A DNA stretch of 64,000 bases from the NCBI RefSeq assembly GCF_019112525.1, contig NZ_CP077800.1, positions 2,108,001 through 2,172,000 on the forward strand, written 5' to 3'. Below the pieces are notes generated by a model. That model was not told where the DNA came from. It did not search any database and worked only from the letters and a program-made list of their open reading frames with translations. The DNA comes from Modestobacter sp. L9-4 (GTDB lineage Bacteria > Actinomycetota > Actinomycetes > Mycobacteriales > Geodermatophilaceae). The position numbers and the translations under genes are program-made. Each line of letters begins with the position of its first letter. The first letter of the stretch is position 1. Below, piece by piece: positions 26,242-35,637 of this stretch.

Positions 26242-27656
26242 ACCTGGGCCTGGAGCTGCTCGATGAAGGAGTTCGCCCAGTGGTCGAGGTCGTGCTCGGC
26301 GATGTGCGCGCGCATCGCCCGCATCCGGTCGGCCGCCTCGGCCGGGTCCATCCGCAGCGCCCGCAGCAGCTGGTGCTTCAGGCCGTCGATGTCGTGCGGG
26401 TTCACCAGCAGCGCCTGGGTGAGCTCGGCGGCGGCCCCGGCGAACTCGCTGAGCACCAGCACGCCCTGGTCGTCGCCGCGAGCGGCCACGTACTCCTTGG
26501 CGACCAGGTTCATGCCGTCGCGGTAGGGGGTCACCAGCATGACGTCGGCGGCCCGGTAGAGGGCGGCGAGCTCCTCGCGCGGCATCGACTGGTTGAAGTA
26601 CTGCACCGCCGGGCCCGCGGTCGACCCGTGCAGGCCGTTGATGTGCCCGACCTGCTGCTCGATCGTCTCGCGCATGGTCACGTAGTGCTCGACCCGCTCG
26701 CGGCTGGGCGTGGCCACCTGCACCAGGACGGTGTTCGGCGCCTCGACCGCACCGTCGTCCAACAGCTCGCCGAAGGCCTCCAGCCGGACGCCGATGCCCT
26801 TGGTGTAGTCCAGCCGGTCGACCCCGAGCACGATCTTGTCCGGCCGGCCCAGCTCCTGGCGGATCTCCGCGGCCCGGGCGAGCACCTCGGGGGAGCGGGC
26901 GAGCTCGTCGAAGGAGGCGACGTCGATCGAGATCGGGAACGACCTCGCGGTCACCGTGCGGCCCTCGTAGCTGACCGTGTCGCCGTCGGTGGGCAGGTCG
27001 TGCAGCCGGTGGGCCAGGTCGATGAAGTTGACCGCCCCGGCGGGCTGCTGGAAGCCGATCAGGTCCGCGCCCAGCAGGCCCTCGATGATCGCCGAGCGCC
27101 AGGGGAGCTGGGTGAACAGCTCGTAGGGCGGGAAGGGGATGTGCAGGAAGAAGCCGATGGTCAGGTCGGGCCGGCGCTGGCGCAGCAGTGCCGGCACCAG
27201 CTGCAGCTGGTAGTCGTGCACCCACACGACCGCGCCCTCGGCGGCCACCTCGGCGGCCCGGTCGGCGAAGCGCTTGTTGACCTCGACGTAGCTGTTCCAC
27301 CAGCTGCGCTGGTACTCCGGCTTCTCGACGACGTCGTGGTAGAGCGGCCACAGCGAGGCGTTGGAGAAGCCCTCGTAGTAGCGGTCGACCTCCTCGGCCG
27401 ACAGCGGCACCGGTACCAGCTGCATGCCGCCGGACTCGAAGGGCTCCGGGGCGTCGCCGGCCGCACCCGACCAGCCGACCCAGGCCCCGCCGCGGCCGGC
27501 GACGAAGGGCTCCAGCGCGGTCACCAGGCCACCGGGGCTGCGCTGGTAGCGCGTCGTCCCGTCCGCGTCGGTGACCTGGTCGACGGGGAGGCGGTTCGCG
27601 ACCACCACCACCGGACTGTTGGCGTCGGACCCGGGACCCTGCGCTTCGGCTGCCAT
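26238..27656 (-). CDS. otsA: Trehalose-6-phosphate synthase
   Basis: This 472-residue GT20 glycosyltransferase joins a nucleotide-activated glucose to glucose-6-phosphate. Signature segments are VANRLPVD at the N-terminus, VWVHDYQLQLVPALLR, FFLHIPFPPYELF, LGVDRLDYTKGIGVRLEAF and VTPYRDGMNLVAKEYVAAR. The length is standard for bacterial OtsA. It is followed by otsB with a GTGA overlap, forming a two-gene operon. The ATG start codon is at 27656. Confidence 0.95.
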   Translation of the reverse strand: MAAEAQGPGSDANSPVVVVANRLPVDQVTDADGTTRYQRSPGGLVTALEPFVAGRGGAWVGWSGAAGDAPEPFESGGMQLVPVPLSAEEVDRYYEGFSNASLWPLYHDVVEKPEYQRSWWNSYVEVNKRFADRAAEVAAEGAVVWVHDYQLQLVPALLRQRRPDLTIGFFLHIPFPPYELFTQLPWRSAIIEGLLGADLIGFQQPAGAVNFIDLAHRLHDLPTDGDTVSYEGRTVTARSFPISIDVASFDELARSPEVLARAAEIRQELGRPDKIVLGVDRLDYTKGIGVRLEAFGELLDDGAVEAPNTVLVQVATPSRERVEHYVTMRETIEQQVGHINGLHGSTAGPAVQYFNQSMPREELAALYRAADVMLVTPYRDGMNLVAKEYVAARGDDQGVLVLSEFAGAAAELTQALLVNPHDIDGLKHQLLRALRMDPAEAADRMRAMRAHIAEHDLDHWANSFIEQLQAQV

Positions 27657-27725
27657 CGGGACCCGACCTTACTGACCGGCCAGGTCGGCCGCGACGCCGT
27701 GCGACCGACCGGGCGGGGAGAGGGG

Positions 27726-29321
27726 TCAGAGGCGGAACTGGGCGGCCAGCGACTGCAGCCGGCCGGAGACCTGCGCGAGGTCGGCGGCCGCGCGCTGGGA
27801 CTCCTCGGCCGAGGCCGCGGTGGAGCGGGCGGCGGTGGCGACCCCGGCGATGTTGGTCGCGATGTCCCCGGACCCGCTGGCGGCATCGGTGACGTTGCGG
27901 TCCATCTCCGCCGTCGTCGCCGTCTGCTCCTCCACGGCCGCCGCGATGGTGAGCTGGTGGTCGTTGATCCGGCTGATGATCGAGGCCACCTCCTCGATGG
28001 CGCCCACCGCGCTGCCGGTGTCGGTCTGGATCGTCTCCACGCGCCGGGCGATGTCCTCGGTGGCCCTGGCCGTCTCCTGCGCGAGCTCCTTGACCTCGTT
28101 GGCCACGACCGCGAAGCCCTTGCCGGCCTCCCCGGCCCGCGCCGCCTCGATGGTGGCGTTGAGGGCCAGCAGGTTGGTCTGCTCGGCGATGGAGGAGATC
28201 AGCTTCACCACGTCGCCGATCTGGCGGGAGGACTCGCCCAGCCGGGTGACCGTGGCGGTGGTGGTGCCGGCCGCGGCGACGGCCCGGCTGGCCACCTGCG
28301 CGGCCTCGTTCGCGCTCTGGGCGATCTCCCGGATGGACACGCCCATCTCCTGGCTGCCCGCGGCGACGGTCTGCACGTTGCGGGACACCTCGTCGGCGGC
28401 ACCGGCCACCACCCCGGCCTGGGCGGAGGACTCGCGGGCGTCCTCGGCGATCCGGGCGGACACCGTCCCGATCCGGTCGCTGGCGGCGCCCAGCTCGGCG
28501 GCACTGCCGGCCACGGCGCCCATCGCGTCGGAGACCCGGGTCAGCGCGCGGTTGGCGTGCGCCCCGAGCTCACCGAGCCCACCGGCCGAGGAGACGTCCA
28601 GGCGCCGGGTGAGGTCCCCGTCGGCCACGGCCACGAAGACCTCGACCGCGCCCGCCATGGGCCGGGTGATGCTGCGGGCCACGCCCCAGGCGATGGCGGA
28701 GGCCAGCACCACGGCCAGCCCGCAGAGCAGCGCCATCGTCACCGGGTAGCCGTCGGCGGTCTCGCGCGCCGCGGCCCCCTCGGCCTGGTTCTTGGCCTCC
28801 TCCAGGTCGATGAGCGTGTTGATCGAGGCCAGCCACTGGACGAACAGCGGCTTGGCCTGGGTCATCAGCACGCCGAGGGCGGCCGGGTCCCCGGCGGTCT
28901 GCAGCGCGATCACCTGGTCGACCACCGGCAGCGTCGCCTTCTCGATGCGCTCGATCTCGGCGTGGTCGGCCCGCTCCTCGTCATCGGTCAGCTCGGGATC
29001 GGCGATGATCTCCGACATCGGGCCCGCCGAGGCGGCGTAGACCTCGGCCAGCCGCTTGATCTCCGCGATCGCCGCCTGCTGGTCGGCCGGGGTGGTGGCC
29101 AGCACGACGTCCCGCAGGTTGATCGCCCGGTCGTGGACGCTCCCGCGGAAGTTGATCGCGTAGCGCTGCTTGACGCTGTTGACGTCGTTGATGACGGTGA
29201 GACCGTTGCTGACCTCCTTGATCCGCACCACCCCCAGCCCGGTCACCGCGATCATGGCCAGGACGACGAGGACGAACCCCGCCACCAGCCGTTGCCCGAC
29301 GCCCAGACGCTGCAGTCCCAC
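27726..29321 (-). CDS. Methyl-accepting chemotaxis protein 5 (separate locus)
   Basis: This 531-residue chemoreceptor has TM1 near residues 12-32 ([21 protein letters not shown]), a four-helix-bundle-like ligand domain ([19 protein letters not shown] is typical of the 4HB_MCP type), TM2 ([19 protein letters not shown]), HAMP and the signalling hairpin with the standard tip. I chose GTG 29321, with GAGGAG six bases before it. Its signalling domain is more diverged from those of the tandem four, and it ends in AAQFRL rather than RFTY-like residues. It stands alone between otsA and the fluC pair, so it is an independent chemotaxis unit. Confidence 0.92.
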   Translation of the reverse strand: MGLQRLGVGQRLVAGFVLVVLAMIAVTGLGVVRIKEVSNGLTVINDVNSVKQRYAINFRGSVHDRAINLRDVVLATTPADQQAAIAEIKRLAEVYAASAGPMSEIIADPELTDDEERADHAEIERIEKATLPVVDQVIALQTAGDPAALGVLMTQAKPLFVQWLASINTLIDLEEAKNQAEGAAARETADGYPVTMALLCGLAVVLASAIAWGVARSITRPMAGAVEVFVAVADGDLTRRLDVSSAGGLGELGAHANRALTRVSDAMGAVAGSAAELGAASDRIGTVSARIAEDARESSAQAGVVAGAADEVSRNVQTVAAGSQEMGVSIREIAQSANEAAQVASRAVAAAGTTTATVTRLGESSRQIGDVVKLISSIAEQTNLLALNATIEAARAGEAGKGFAVVANEVKELAQETARATEDIARRVETIQTDTGSAVGAIEEVASIISRINDHQLTIAAAVEEQTATTAEMDRNVTDAASGSGDIATNIAGVATAARSTAASAEESQRAAADLAQVSGRLQSLAAQFRL

Positions 29322-29450
29322 GGTGTTCTCCTCGCGCACGTGCCCCCTGAGCTCGACTGCCGAGGTGGTCCCCCCGACCATCGGCGGGCCCGGACCCGAT
29401 CGACAACGGTCGCGGGCAACGGAACGGGGGAGTCCTGGTGTCCGGTGAGG

Positions 29451-29807
29451 TCAGCCGCGGGCGAGCAGGTACCCGAGCGCCGCGACACCCAGCCCGAGCA
29501 CCAGCGAGGCGGTGACGTAGCCGGCCGCCCGCAGCACGACCCGCTGCTCCACCAGCCGGACGACGTCGGTGCCGAAGGTGGAGAACGTGGTCAGCGAGCC
29601 GCAGAAGCCGGTGCCCACCAGCGCGACGACGGCGGGGGAGACGTCGCGCAGGCCCAGCAGCACACCGAGCACCGCGCTGCCGACGACGTTGACCGTGAGC
29701 GTGCCGAGCACGCTGGGCCCGCCCCGGCGGGCGGTGGCCACGCGGTCGGCGAACAGCCGCAGCGGCGCGCCGACGAGCGCTCCCAGCACCACCAGCAGCG
29801 CGGTCAC
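29451..29807 (-). CDS. fluC: Fluoride channel FluC/CrcB (second of pair)
   Basis: This 118-residue protein with four membrane helices is a Fluc fluoride channel subunit. Motifs: [15 protein letters not shown], the TM2 Asn in [12 protein letters not shown], and [21 protein letters not shown], whose Phe/Thr/Ser residues line the fluoride path. It lowers cytoplasmic fluoride passively. The GTG start overlaps the stop of the preceding fluC (GTGA). Many Gram-positive bacteria carry such pairs, and the two products may form a heterodimer. Confidence 0.92.
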   Translation of the reverse strand: MTALLVVLGALVGAPLRLFADRVATARRGGPSVLGTLTVNVVGSAVLGVLLGLRDVSPAVVALVGTGFCGSLTTFSTFGTDVVRLVEQRVVLRAAGYVTASLVLGLGVAALGYLLARG

Positions 29808-30199
29808 CGGCGCGGTTCCCGCGGGACGCCCAGCACCCGGCCGAGCCGGACGCCGGCCGCCGCGGCCAGCACCCCGCCCACCACCGAGGCCAGCACGTAG
29901 CCGACGGCGGCGGCGCCCCGGCCGGCGTCGGCCAGCTGGACGGTGTCGACGGCGAAGGTGGAGAACGTCGTCCAGCCACCGAGGACGCCGGTGCCGAGGA
30001 AGGGGCGCAGCCAGGGCGAGCGGGGATGCCGGGTGAACAGCGCGACGGCCAGCACACCGAGCACCAGGCAGCCGCTGAGGTTGATCAGCAGCGTCGCCGT
30101 GGGCCAGGCGCCGACCGGGTGGGGGAGTGCCCGGCCCAGGCCCCAGCGGGCCAGCGAGCCCAGCGCGCCCCCGAGGGCGGCGGCGAGGTAGCCGATCAG
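29804..30199 (-). CDS. fluC: Fluoride channel FluC/CrcB (first of pair)
   Basis: This Fluc subunit of about 131 residues has [17 protein letters not shown], the TM2 Asn in [12 protein letters not shown], and [21 protein letters not shown]. The start is uncertain: no ATG, GTG or TTG lies in frame near the expected N-terminus. The best fit is a CTG at 30199 preceded by GGAGG four bases away. The next in-frame ATG (30310) would add 37 unlikely residues and cross the palindrome at 30259. It is the first gene of the fluC pair, translationally coupled to the second. I looked for a fluoride riboswitch upstream and did not find one. Confidence 0.85.
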   Translation of the reverse strand: MIGYLAAALGGALGSLARWGLGRALPHPVGAWPTATLLINLSGCLVLGVLAVALFTRHPRSPWLRPFLGTGVLGGWTTFSTFAVDTVQLADAGRGAAAVGYVLASVVGGVLAAAAGVRLGRVLGVPREPRR

Positions 30200-30258
30200 C
30201 GGTCCTCCCCGGGCCCCGGCCGCGCCGGTCGCGACCGGGGCAGCATCCCACCGGCACC

Positions 30259-30274
30259 TGTTCCACGTGGAACA
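30259..30274. promoter_or_regulatory. parS-like perfect palindrome
   Basis: TGTTCCACGTGGAACA is a perfect 16-bp palindrome in the intergenic region between the fluC pair and the divergent aldo/keto reductase. It differs from the widespread ParB-binding parS consensus (TGTTTCACGTGAAACA) only at one symmetric position per half. ParB nucleates on such sites to organise the origin region. An operator for a local regulator is the alternative. Confidence 0.6.
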
Positions 30275-30328
30275 GCCACGGGCGCTCCCGACTGGTTGGC
30301 CCGTGCACATCCAGGGCACGGACCCCTC

Positions 30329-31321
30329 ATGCAGATGCGACAGCTCCGCGACCTCACCGTCTCCGCCCAGGGCCTGGGCTGCATGGGGATGAGCGAGTTC
30401 TACGGCACCGGCGACCAGGCGGAGGCCGAGCGCACGATCCACCGCGCCCTGGACCTCGGCGTCACCTTCCTCGACACGGCCGACATGTACGGCCCCTTCA
30501 CCAACGAGCGCCTCGTCGGGCAGGCGATCGCCGGCCGCCGCGAGGAGGTCACCCTGGCCACCAAGTTCGGCAACGAGCGCGGCGAGGACGGTTCCTTCCT
30601 CGGCATCAACGGCCGCCCCGAGTACGTGCACGCCGCCTGCGACGCCTCGCTGCAGCGCCTCGGCGTCGACGTCATCGACCTCTACTACCAGCACCGGGTC
30701 GACACCACGGTGCCGATCGAGGACACCTGGGGCGCGATGAAGGAGCTCGTCGAGGCCGGGAAGATCCGGTACGCCGGCATCTCCGAGGCCGCCCCGGACA
30801 CGATCCGCCGCGCCCACGCCGTCCAGCCGGTCACGGCGCTGCAGACGGAGTACTCGCTGTGGTCCCGCGACCCCGAGGACGACGGCGCGCTGGCCGTCTG
30901 CGCCGAGCTGGGCATCGGCTTCGTCGCCTACTCCCCGATCGGCCGCGGCTTCCTCTCCGGGCAGATCCGCAGCATCGACGACCTGGCCCCCGACGACTTC
31001 CGCCGGCACAACCCCCGCTTCCAGGGCGAGGCCTTCGCGGCGAACCTCGAGCTGGTCGACCGGGTGCGGGAGATCGCCCAGGCCAAGGGCGTCACCGCCA
31101 CCCAGCTCGCCCTGGCCTGGGTGATGGCGCAGTCCGGACGCGACGGCAAGCCGGCGATCGTGCCGATCCCGGGCACCAAGCGCACCTCCTACCTGGAGGA
31201 GAACGCAGCGGCCGCCGACGTCGAGCTGACCGAGGAGGACCTGCGTGCACTGGACCAGGCCGCCCCGGCCGGGTCCACCGCCGGCGACCGCTACCCGGAC
31301 ATGTCCTCCGTCAACCGCTGA
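30329..31321 (+). CDS. Aldo/keto reductase
   Basis: This 330-residue NADPH-dependent oxidoreductase has the AKR barrel. The catalytic tetrad is visible: Asp and Tyr in LDTADMYGP, Lys in LATKFG and His in LYYQHRVD. Cofactor-binding residues lie in [14 protein letters not shown] near the C-terminus. N-terminal [12 protein letters not shown] is typical of the AKR13/YajO-like group. The substrate is unknown; such enzymes reduce reactive aldehydes or ketones. The start is ATG 30329 (a second ATG follows at 30335). It is a single gene divergent from fluC, with the parS-like palindrome between them. Confidence 0.93.
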   Translation: MQMRQLRDLTVSAQGLGCMGMSEFYGTGDQAEAERTIHRALDLGVTFLDTADMYGPFTNERLVGQAIAGRREEVTLATKFGNERGEDGSFLGINGRPEYVHAACDASLQRLGVDVIDLYYQHRVDTTVPIEDTWGAMKELVEAGKIRYAGISEAAPDTIRRAHAVQPVTALQTEYSLWSRDPEDDGALAVCAELGIGFVAYSPIGRGFLSGQIRSIDDLAPDDFRRHNPRFQGEAFAANLELVDRVREIAQAKGVTATQLALAWVMAQSGRDGKPAIVPIPGTKRTSYLEENAAAADVELTEEDLRALDQAAPAGSTAGDRYPDMSSVNR

Positions 31322-31458
31322 AAGGAGGGCCACCGTTCCCCCCACGCCTCGCGAGCCCGGCGCGGGCCCCTGGACGGTGGCCGGACCGCGGTGACGGACG
31401 ATCGCCGGCCGGCGCGGGAGGATGGGGGCGTGCAGCCCCCTCCTCCCGGCCGGCGCCG

Positions 31459-31824
31459 GTGAACACGCCCCTCGTCGCGGTGACCACCGTCGTCGCCGTC
31501 CTGCTCGCCGGCATCGGCGCGCTGAGCACGGTGCTGCGCCGGCGGATCGGCACCGCTCACCTGGCCGCGGCCGGGGTGCTGGAGCTGCTGCTGGTCGTCC
31601 AGGGCGTGCTCGCCGTGGTCGGGCTGGCCGACGGGCACCGCCCGGTCGAGCTGACCACGTTCCTCGCCTACCTGGGCAGCGTCGTGCTGCTGCCGGTGGC
31701 CGGCCTGCTCTGGGCGCGCACCGAGCCCACCCGCTGGGCCGGCACGGTGCTCGGCGTCGCCGCCCTCACCGTCGCGGTGATGCTGTGGCGGCTGGTCGAC
31801 CTGTGGGCGGTGACCCGTGGCTGA
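31459..31824 (+). CDS. Small membrane protein, four helices
   Basis: This 121-residue protein starts with GTG at 31459 and consists of four predicted membrane segments: VAVTTVVAVLLAGIGALSTVL; AAAGVLELLLVVQGVLAVVGLA; FLAYLGSVVLLPVAGLLWA; and VLGVAALTVAVMLWRLVDLW. I do not recognise a family with a known function. It overlaps the next gene by 8 bases, and the pair probably works together in the membrane. Confidence 0.85.
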   Translation: MNTPLVAVTTVVAVLLAGIGALSTVLRRRIGTAHLAAAGVLELLLVVQGVLAVVGLADGHRPVELTTFLAYLGSVVLLPVAGLLWARTEPTRWAGTVLGVAALTVAVMLWRLVDLWAVTRG

Positions 31825-32281
31825 CTCACCGCTGGGCTCCCCGCTGGGCGGGCCGGCGCCCGAGCCGACCGGCATCGACACCGCCCGTGGTCCGGGCCGG
31901 GTGCTCGTGGCCGTCTACGGCGTCTTCGCCCTCGCCGCCGGTGCGCGGGCCGCCGTGCAGCTCGCGGTCCAGTTCGACGAGGCCCCGGTCGCCTACCTGC
32001 TGTCCGCGCTCGCCGCGGTCGTCTACGTGGTGGCCACCGTCGGGCTGGCCCGGGGCGGACGCACCGGACGGCGCACCGCGCTGGCCGCCTGCGCGGTCGA
32101 GCTCACCGGCGTGCTGGTCGTCGGGACCCTCTCCCTCGCCGACCCCGAGGCCTTCCCCGACGCCACCGTCTGGTCGGGCTACGGGCAGGGCTACGGCTTC
32201 ATCCCGCTGGCGCTGCCGGTCCTCGGTCTGCTGTGGCTGCGCCACCTGTCGCAGGCCGACGAGGAGGCAGGCGGGCGGTAG
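31817..32281 (+). CDS. Small membrane protein, partner of preceding gene
   Basis: This 154-residue protein starts with GTG at 31817 inside the end of the previous gene. A hydrophilic N-terminus (Pro/Gly/Ser-rich, about 30 residues) is followed by four predicted membrane helices (VLVAVYGVFALAAGARAA; YLLSALAAVVYVVATVGLA; TALAACAVELTGVLVVGTL; FIPLALPVLGLLWL) and a short charged tail. No function can be assigned. The stop codon TAG is the first part of a strong hairpin. Confidence 0.85.
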   Translation: MADSPLGSPLGGPAPEPTGIDTARGPGRVLVAVYGVFALAAGARAAVQLAVQFDEAPVAYLLSALAAVVYVVATVGLARGGRTGRRTALAACAVELTGVLVVGTLSLADPEAFPDATVWSGYGQGYGFIPLALPVLGLLWLRHLSQADEEAGGR

Positions 32282-32307
32282 GCCCGGCCCCTGGGAGGGG
32301 CCGGGCC
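32281..32307. terminator. Bidirectional terminator between convergent genes
   Basis: Arms GGCCCGGCCCCT and AGGGGCCGGGCC form a perfect 12-bp stem with a 3-base loop, between the small membrane gene on the plus strand and the Gly-rich gene on the minus strand. It starts on the last base of the stop codon. Confidence 0.8.
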
Positions 32308-32312
32308 CGGCG

Positions 32313-33146
32313 TCAGAAGTCGCCGCCGCCGAAGTCGCCCCCGCCGTCGAAGTCGCCGCCGCCGCCGTCGAACCCGCCGCCGTCCTCGTAGCCGCCGGCG
32401 TCGTAGTCGGCCCCGCCACCGTCGCCGCCGTCGTTGCCGCCGTCGTTGCCGTTGTCGTTGTCGTTGTCGTTGTCGTCGGCCCGCTCGCCGTCCTGGTAGC
32501 CGTCGGCGTAGGCCTCCTCGTCGCCGCCGCCGAACAGGCCGCCGTCACCCATGCCGGTGTCGAACAGCGCGTCGGCCACCGCCGAGCCGACGACGAGGCC
32601 GCCGATCGTGCCCAGCATGCTGCCGCCGATCATGGAGCCCATCCCCATGCCGCCGCCCATGCCGAAGCCGCCGCCCCGGCCGTAGCCACCGCCCCCGTAG
32701 CCCGGGCCGTAGCCGCCCCCGCCGTAGCCGGGGCCGTAGCCGCCGCCACCACCACCGAAGACGCGCTCCAGGGTGCCGGGCTGGCGGATCTCGGCGCGGG
32801 TGGCAGCGCGGGCCAGGCTCTGCGCGTCGTCCCCGCGAGGACGCTCGGAGGCCGGGCCGGCGGCGGCGAGCTGCTCGAGCACCTGCTTGCGCTGCTCGGG
32901 GGTGAGCTTGCCGAACGCCTCGGCGTGCGCGGCCTCGACCTGGTCCGGCGGCGCGGTGCGCAGCAGGTACCGGTAGCGCTCGATCGCCTGCTCGTCGGCC
33001 GAGCGGGCCGGCTGCTGCCCGCCTGCCGGTGCCGTGGGGGCGGGCTGCTGACGGGCGTACCCGTAGCCGCCCTCGGTCTGCTGCCCGGGGCCGTAGGGCG
33101 AGCTGCTGCGCTGGCCCCGCCCGAAGAGCCGGTCCAGGAGTCCCAT
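32313..33146 (-). CDS. Gly-rich low-complexity protein with conserved N-terminal part
   Basis: This is a 277-residue protein; the start ATG at 33146 has AGAGGA upstream. The N-terminal 130 residues are ordinary (MGLLDRLFGRG; SADEQAIERYRYLLRTAPPDQVEAAHAEAFGKLTPEQRKQVLEQLAAAG). The rest is Gly/Tyr repeats (GYGPGYGGGG), a short hydrophobic stretch (SMIGGSMLGTIGGLVVGSAVADALF) and an acidic Asp/Asn/Gly tail. Similar actinobacterial proteins are often annotated without evidence as cation-ATPase related; I see no ATPase motif. Function unknown; the glycine zipper-like segment may insert into membrane. Confidence 0.8.
   Translation of the reverse strand: MGLLDRLFGRGQRSSSPYGPGQQTEGGYGYARQQPAPTAPAGGQQPARSADEQAIERYRYLLRTAPPDQVEAAHAEAFGKLTPEQRKQVLEQLAAAGPASERPRGDDAQSLARAATRAEIRQPGTLERVFGGGGGGYGPGYGGGGYGPGYGGGGYGRGGGFGMGGGMGMGSMIGGSMLGTIGGLVVGSAVADALFDTGMGDGGLFGGGDEEAYADGYQDGERADDNDNDNDNGNDGGNDGGDGGGADYDAGGYEDGGGFDGGGGDFDGGGDFGGGDF
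32451..32474 (-). repeat. Hexanucleotide tandem repeat coding Asp-Asn
   Basis: Four perfect copies of GTTGTC (plus strand), preceded by one GTTGCC, encode an alternating Asp-Asn run in the acidic tail of the Gly-rich protein. Such a run is prone to slippage in steps of two residues without a frameshift. Confidence 0.85.
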
Positions 33147-33306
33147 GGCGCGTCCTCTCTCGTGTCCTCGACCCAGCACGAGCGGTCTCGCGCACCAGGC
33201 GTCGAGACCCCTACCCAGCCCGACTGCCGACGACGCACCGCCCGAAAGCGCCGCTCAAGGGCGTGGTCGGTGGTACGCAACGCAAAGGGCTCGGTACGCT
33301 GGGGCC

Positions 33307-35637
33307 GTGCCGTCCGACAGACGTCCGGGGGAGTCTGTCCCCGGCCAGGTCCCCCCCGAGGCCGCCGCCGTGCTGGCGAGCGGCCTGCCCGTGGGGTCCG
33401 ACCCCGCCGAGCGCGACCGGCAGACGTCCCTCGTGGGCGCGGCCGAGGCGGTCGTCACCGGCAGCGACTCCGACCGTGGTGCCCGAGCGGCCCTGCCGGG
33501 GGTGCTCTCCGACGTCCCGGTCGCCGTGCTGGTCATCGACCAGACGGCCGGCACCGTCACCTACGCCAACACCGCCGCGATCGAGCTCGCCGGCAACGTG
33601 GGCCTCCCCGTCCCGGTCGACGCCTGGGGTGCCGCCGCGGGGCTCACCGACCTGAGCTCGGCCCCGCTGGCCGAGAGCAGCAGCCCGTTGTCGCTGGTGG
33701 CCGCCGGGCGCCCGGTGATCGGCGAGGCGGTCCGGCTCTCCCCCCGGCGCAGCTCCGACGAGGGGCGGGCGGCCGCCGCGGCCGAGGAACCCGACCAGGT
33801 GCTGTGGGTGACCGGTTTCCCGCTCTCGCAGGACGGCAGCGAGCAGCGCCTGTCGCTGGTGGTCTTCCTGCAGATCGACGAGCCGAACGCCGACGACGAC
33901 CCCGAGGCCCAGCTGCAGGCGCTGCGGGAGCGTGCCGTCGTCGCCACCGACATCGCGTTCACGATCACCGACCCGCGTCGGGAGGACGACCCCCTGGTCT
34001 GGGTCAACCCCTCGTTCAGCCGGATCAGCGGCTACTCCTACGAGGAGAGCGTCGGGCGCAACTGCCGGTTCCTGCAGGGCCCGGCGACCGACCCGGACAG
34101 TGTCGACCAGCTGCGCAAGGCGCTGCAGGGCCAGCAGCCGGTCACCACGACGCTGCTGAACTACCGCAAGGACGGCACGGCCTTCTGGAACCAGCTGTCC
34201 ATCACGCCGGTCTTCGACGGCGAGGGCGAGCTGGTCAGCTTCGTCGGGGTGCAGACCGACGTCACCGAGCGGGTGCGGGTCGAGGACGACCGTCGAGCGG
34301 CGTTCGCCGCCGAGCAGGCCGCCCGCCGGGACGCCGAGCAGGCGCACGCCGCCGCCGACGCCGCCCGGGTGCAGGCCGAGCGGGCGCAGAGCCGGCTGGC
34401 CCTGATGGCCGAGGCGACCAGCACGCTGAGCGCCACCCTGGACATGGACGACCTGCTGGGCCGGCTGGCCTCGCTGTGCGTGCCGCTGCTGGCCGACTGG
34501 GTGTTCGTGACGCTGGTCGACGAGCACGGGGTCGTCTACGGCACCGAGTCCCGGCACCGGGACGGCCGGGCGGCCGAGCTGCAGGAGCTGGCCGAGCTGC
34601 ACGTGGGCAACCTGCCGGAGACCTCACCGACGCGCCGGTCGCTGACCAGCAGCGAGCCGGTGCTCCAGGCCGAGGTCACCGACGAGTGGACCGCACGGGT
34701 CTTCCCGACCGAGCGCACCTCCGAGCTGTTCCGCTCCCTCGGGGGCGCCTCGGTGCTGACCGTGCCGCTGGTCGCGCGGCGCCGGATGCTGGGCGCGATG
34801 GCCATGGTCAAGGCCGACCAGCGCAGCCCGTTCAGCACCGAGGACGTCGAGCTCGCCCGCGACCTGTCCCGGCGGGCGGCGATGGCCATGGACAACGTGC
34901 GGCTCTACCAGCAGGAGCACTCGGTCGCCGAGACGCTGCAGCGGTCCCTGCTGCCGGAGCTCCCGACCATCCCGGGCATCACCGCGGCGGCCCAGTACCT
35001 GAGCGCGTCCAGCAGCGCCGACGTGGGCGGCGACTTCTACGACATGCTGCAGCTGCCCGACGGCAGCGTCGGCATCGCGATCGGCGACGTCGTCGGCCAC
35101 GACGTCACGGCGGCCGCGGCGATGGGCCACCTGCGCGGGCTGCTGCGTGCCTGCGCCTGGGACGCCGGCGAGGGCGACCCGGGCGAGATCCTGGGCCGGG
35201 TCGACCGGCTGGTGCAGGGCCTGCACGTCGCGCCGATGGCGACCATGGTCTACGGCCGCGTGGTGCGGCCGACCGGCCCCGGGGAGCCGTGGCAGATGCA
35301 GTTGGCCAACGCCGGCCACCCGCCGCTGCTGCTGCGGCACGTCGACGGCACCGTCGAGGTGCTCGACGGCATCACCGGGCTGCTGATCGGCGTGGACGCC
35401 ACGCACGCCCGGGCCTCCCGCTCGGTGGGGCTGCCGCCCGGGTCGACGCTGGTCGCCTACACCGACGGGCTGATCGAGCGACCGGGCGAGGACCTCGACC
35501 AGGGCCTCGCCTCGCTCGTCACCCGGCTGTCGGTCGCACCGGTCGACGCCTCACCGGTCGAGCTGTGCGTGCACGCCGTCGGCCCGCACCCCGACCGCCG
35601 CGACGACGTGGCCGTCATCGCCGTCCGCTTCGCCTGA
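33307..35637 (+). CDS. LOV-domain blue-light-type PP2C phosphatase (PAS-LOV-GAF-PP2C)
   Basis: This 776-residue signalling protein starts at GTG 33307. A first PAS-like domain (about 65-190) is followed by a LOV domain (about 210-330) that carries the flavin-adduct motif GRNCRFLQG with the photoactive Cys at residue 253. Next come a coiled coil (EQAARRDAEQAHAAADAARVQ), a GAF domain (about 395-560) and a SpoIIE/PPM phosphatase with GGDFYDML, IGDVVGHD, YTDGLIE and RRDDVAVIAV. By family knowledge, blue light forms a Cys-FMN adduct that changes the output; here the output should be dephosphorylation of an anti-sigma antagonist, linking light to a stress sigma factor. The last codons lie in an 80-bp tandem duplication. 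Confidence 0.92.
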   Translation: MPSDRRPGESVPGQVPPEAAAVLASGLPVGSDPAERDRQTSLVGAAEAVVTGSDSDRGARAALPGVLSDVPVAVLVIDQTAGTVTYANTAAIELAGNVGLPVPVDAWGAAAGLTDLSSAPLAESSSPLSLVAAGRPVIGEAVRLSPRRSSDEGRAAAAAEEPDQVLWVTGFPLSQDGSEQRLSLVVFLQIDEPNADDDPEAQLQALRERAVVATDIAFTITDPRREDDPLVWVNPSFSRISGYSYEESVGRNCRFLQGPATDPDSVDQLRKALQGQQPVTTTLLNYRKDGTAFWNQLSITPVFDGEGELVSFVGVQTDVTERVRVEDDRRAAFAAEQAARRDAEQAHAAADAARVQAERAQSRLALMAEATSTLSATLDMDDLLGRLASLCVPLLADWVFVTLVDEHGVVYGTESRHRDGRAAELQELAELHVGNLPETSPTRRSLTSSEPVLQAEVTDEWTARVFPTERTSELFRSLGGASVLTVPLVARRRMLGAMAMVKADQRSPFSTEDVELARDLSRRAAMAMDNVRLYQQEHSVAETLQRSLLPELPTIPGITAAAQYLSASSSADVGGDFYDMLQLPDGSVGIAIGDVVGHDVTAAAAMGHLRGLLRACAWDAGEGDPGEILGRVDRLVQGLHVAPMATMVYGRVVRPTGPGEPWQMQLANAGHPPLLLRHVDGTVEVLDGITGLLIGVDATHARASRSVGLPPGSTLVAYTDGLIERPGEDLDQGLASLVTRLSVAPVDASPVELCVHAVGPHPDRRDDVAVIAVRFA

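Noticed and set aside
29395-29407. TTGTCGATC upstream of MCP5 as a further copy of the shared chemotaxis element
   Set aside because: The palindrome is broken on one side and no CATTC-type box follows at the expected distance.
26280-29900. 1206-codon plus-strand frame across otsA and MCP5
   Set aside because: It is antisense to two clear genes and their spacer, with low-complexity His/Gly/Arg composition.
30200-30328. Fluoride riboswitch upstream of the fluC pair
   Set aside because: The conserved crcB-motif elements are not visible; the only structure is the parS-like palindrome.
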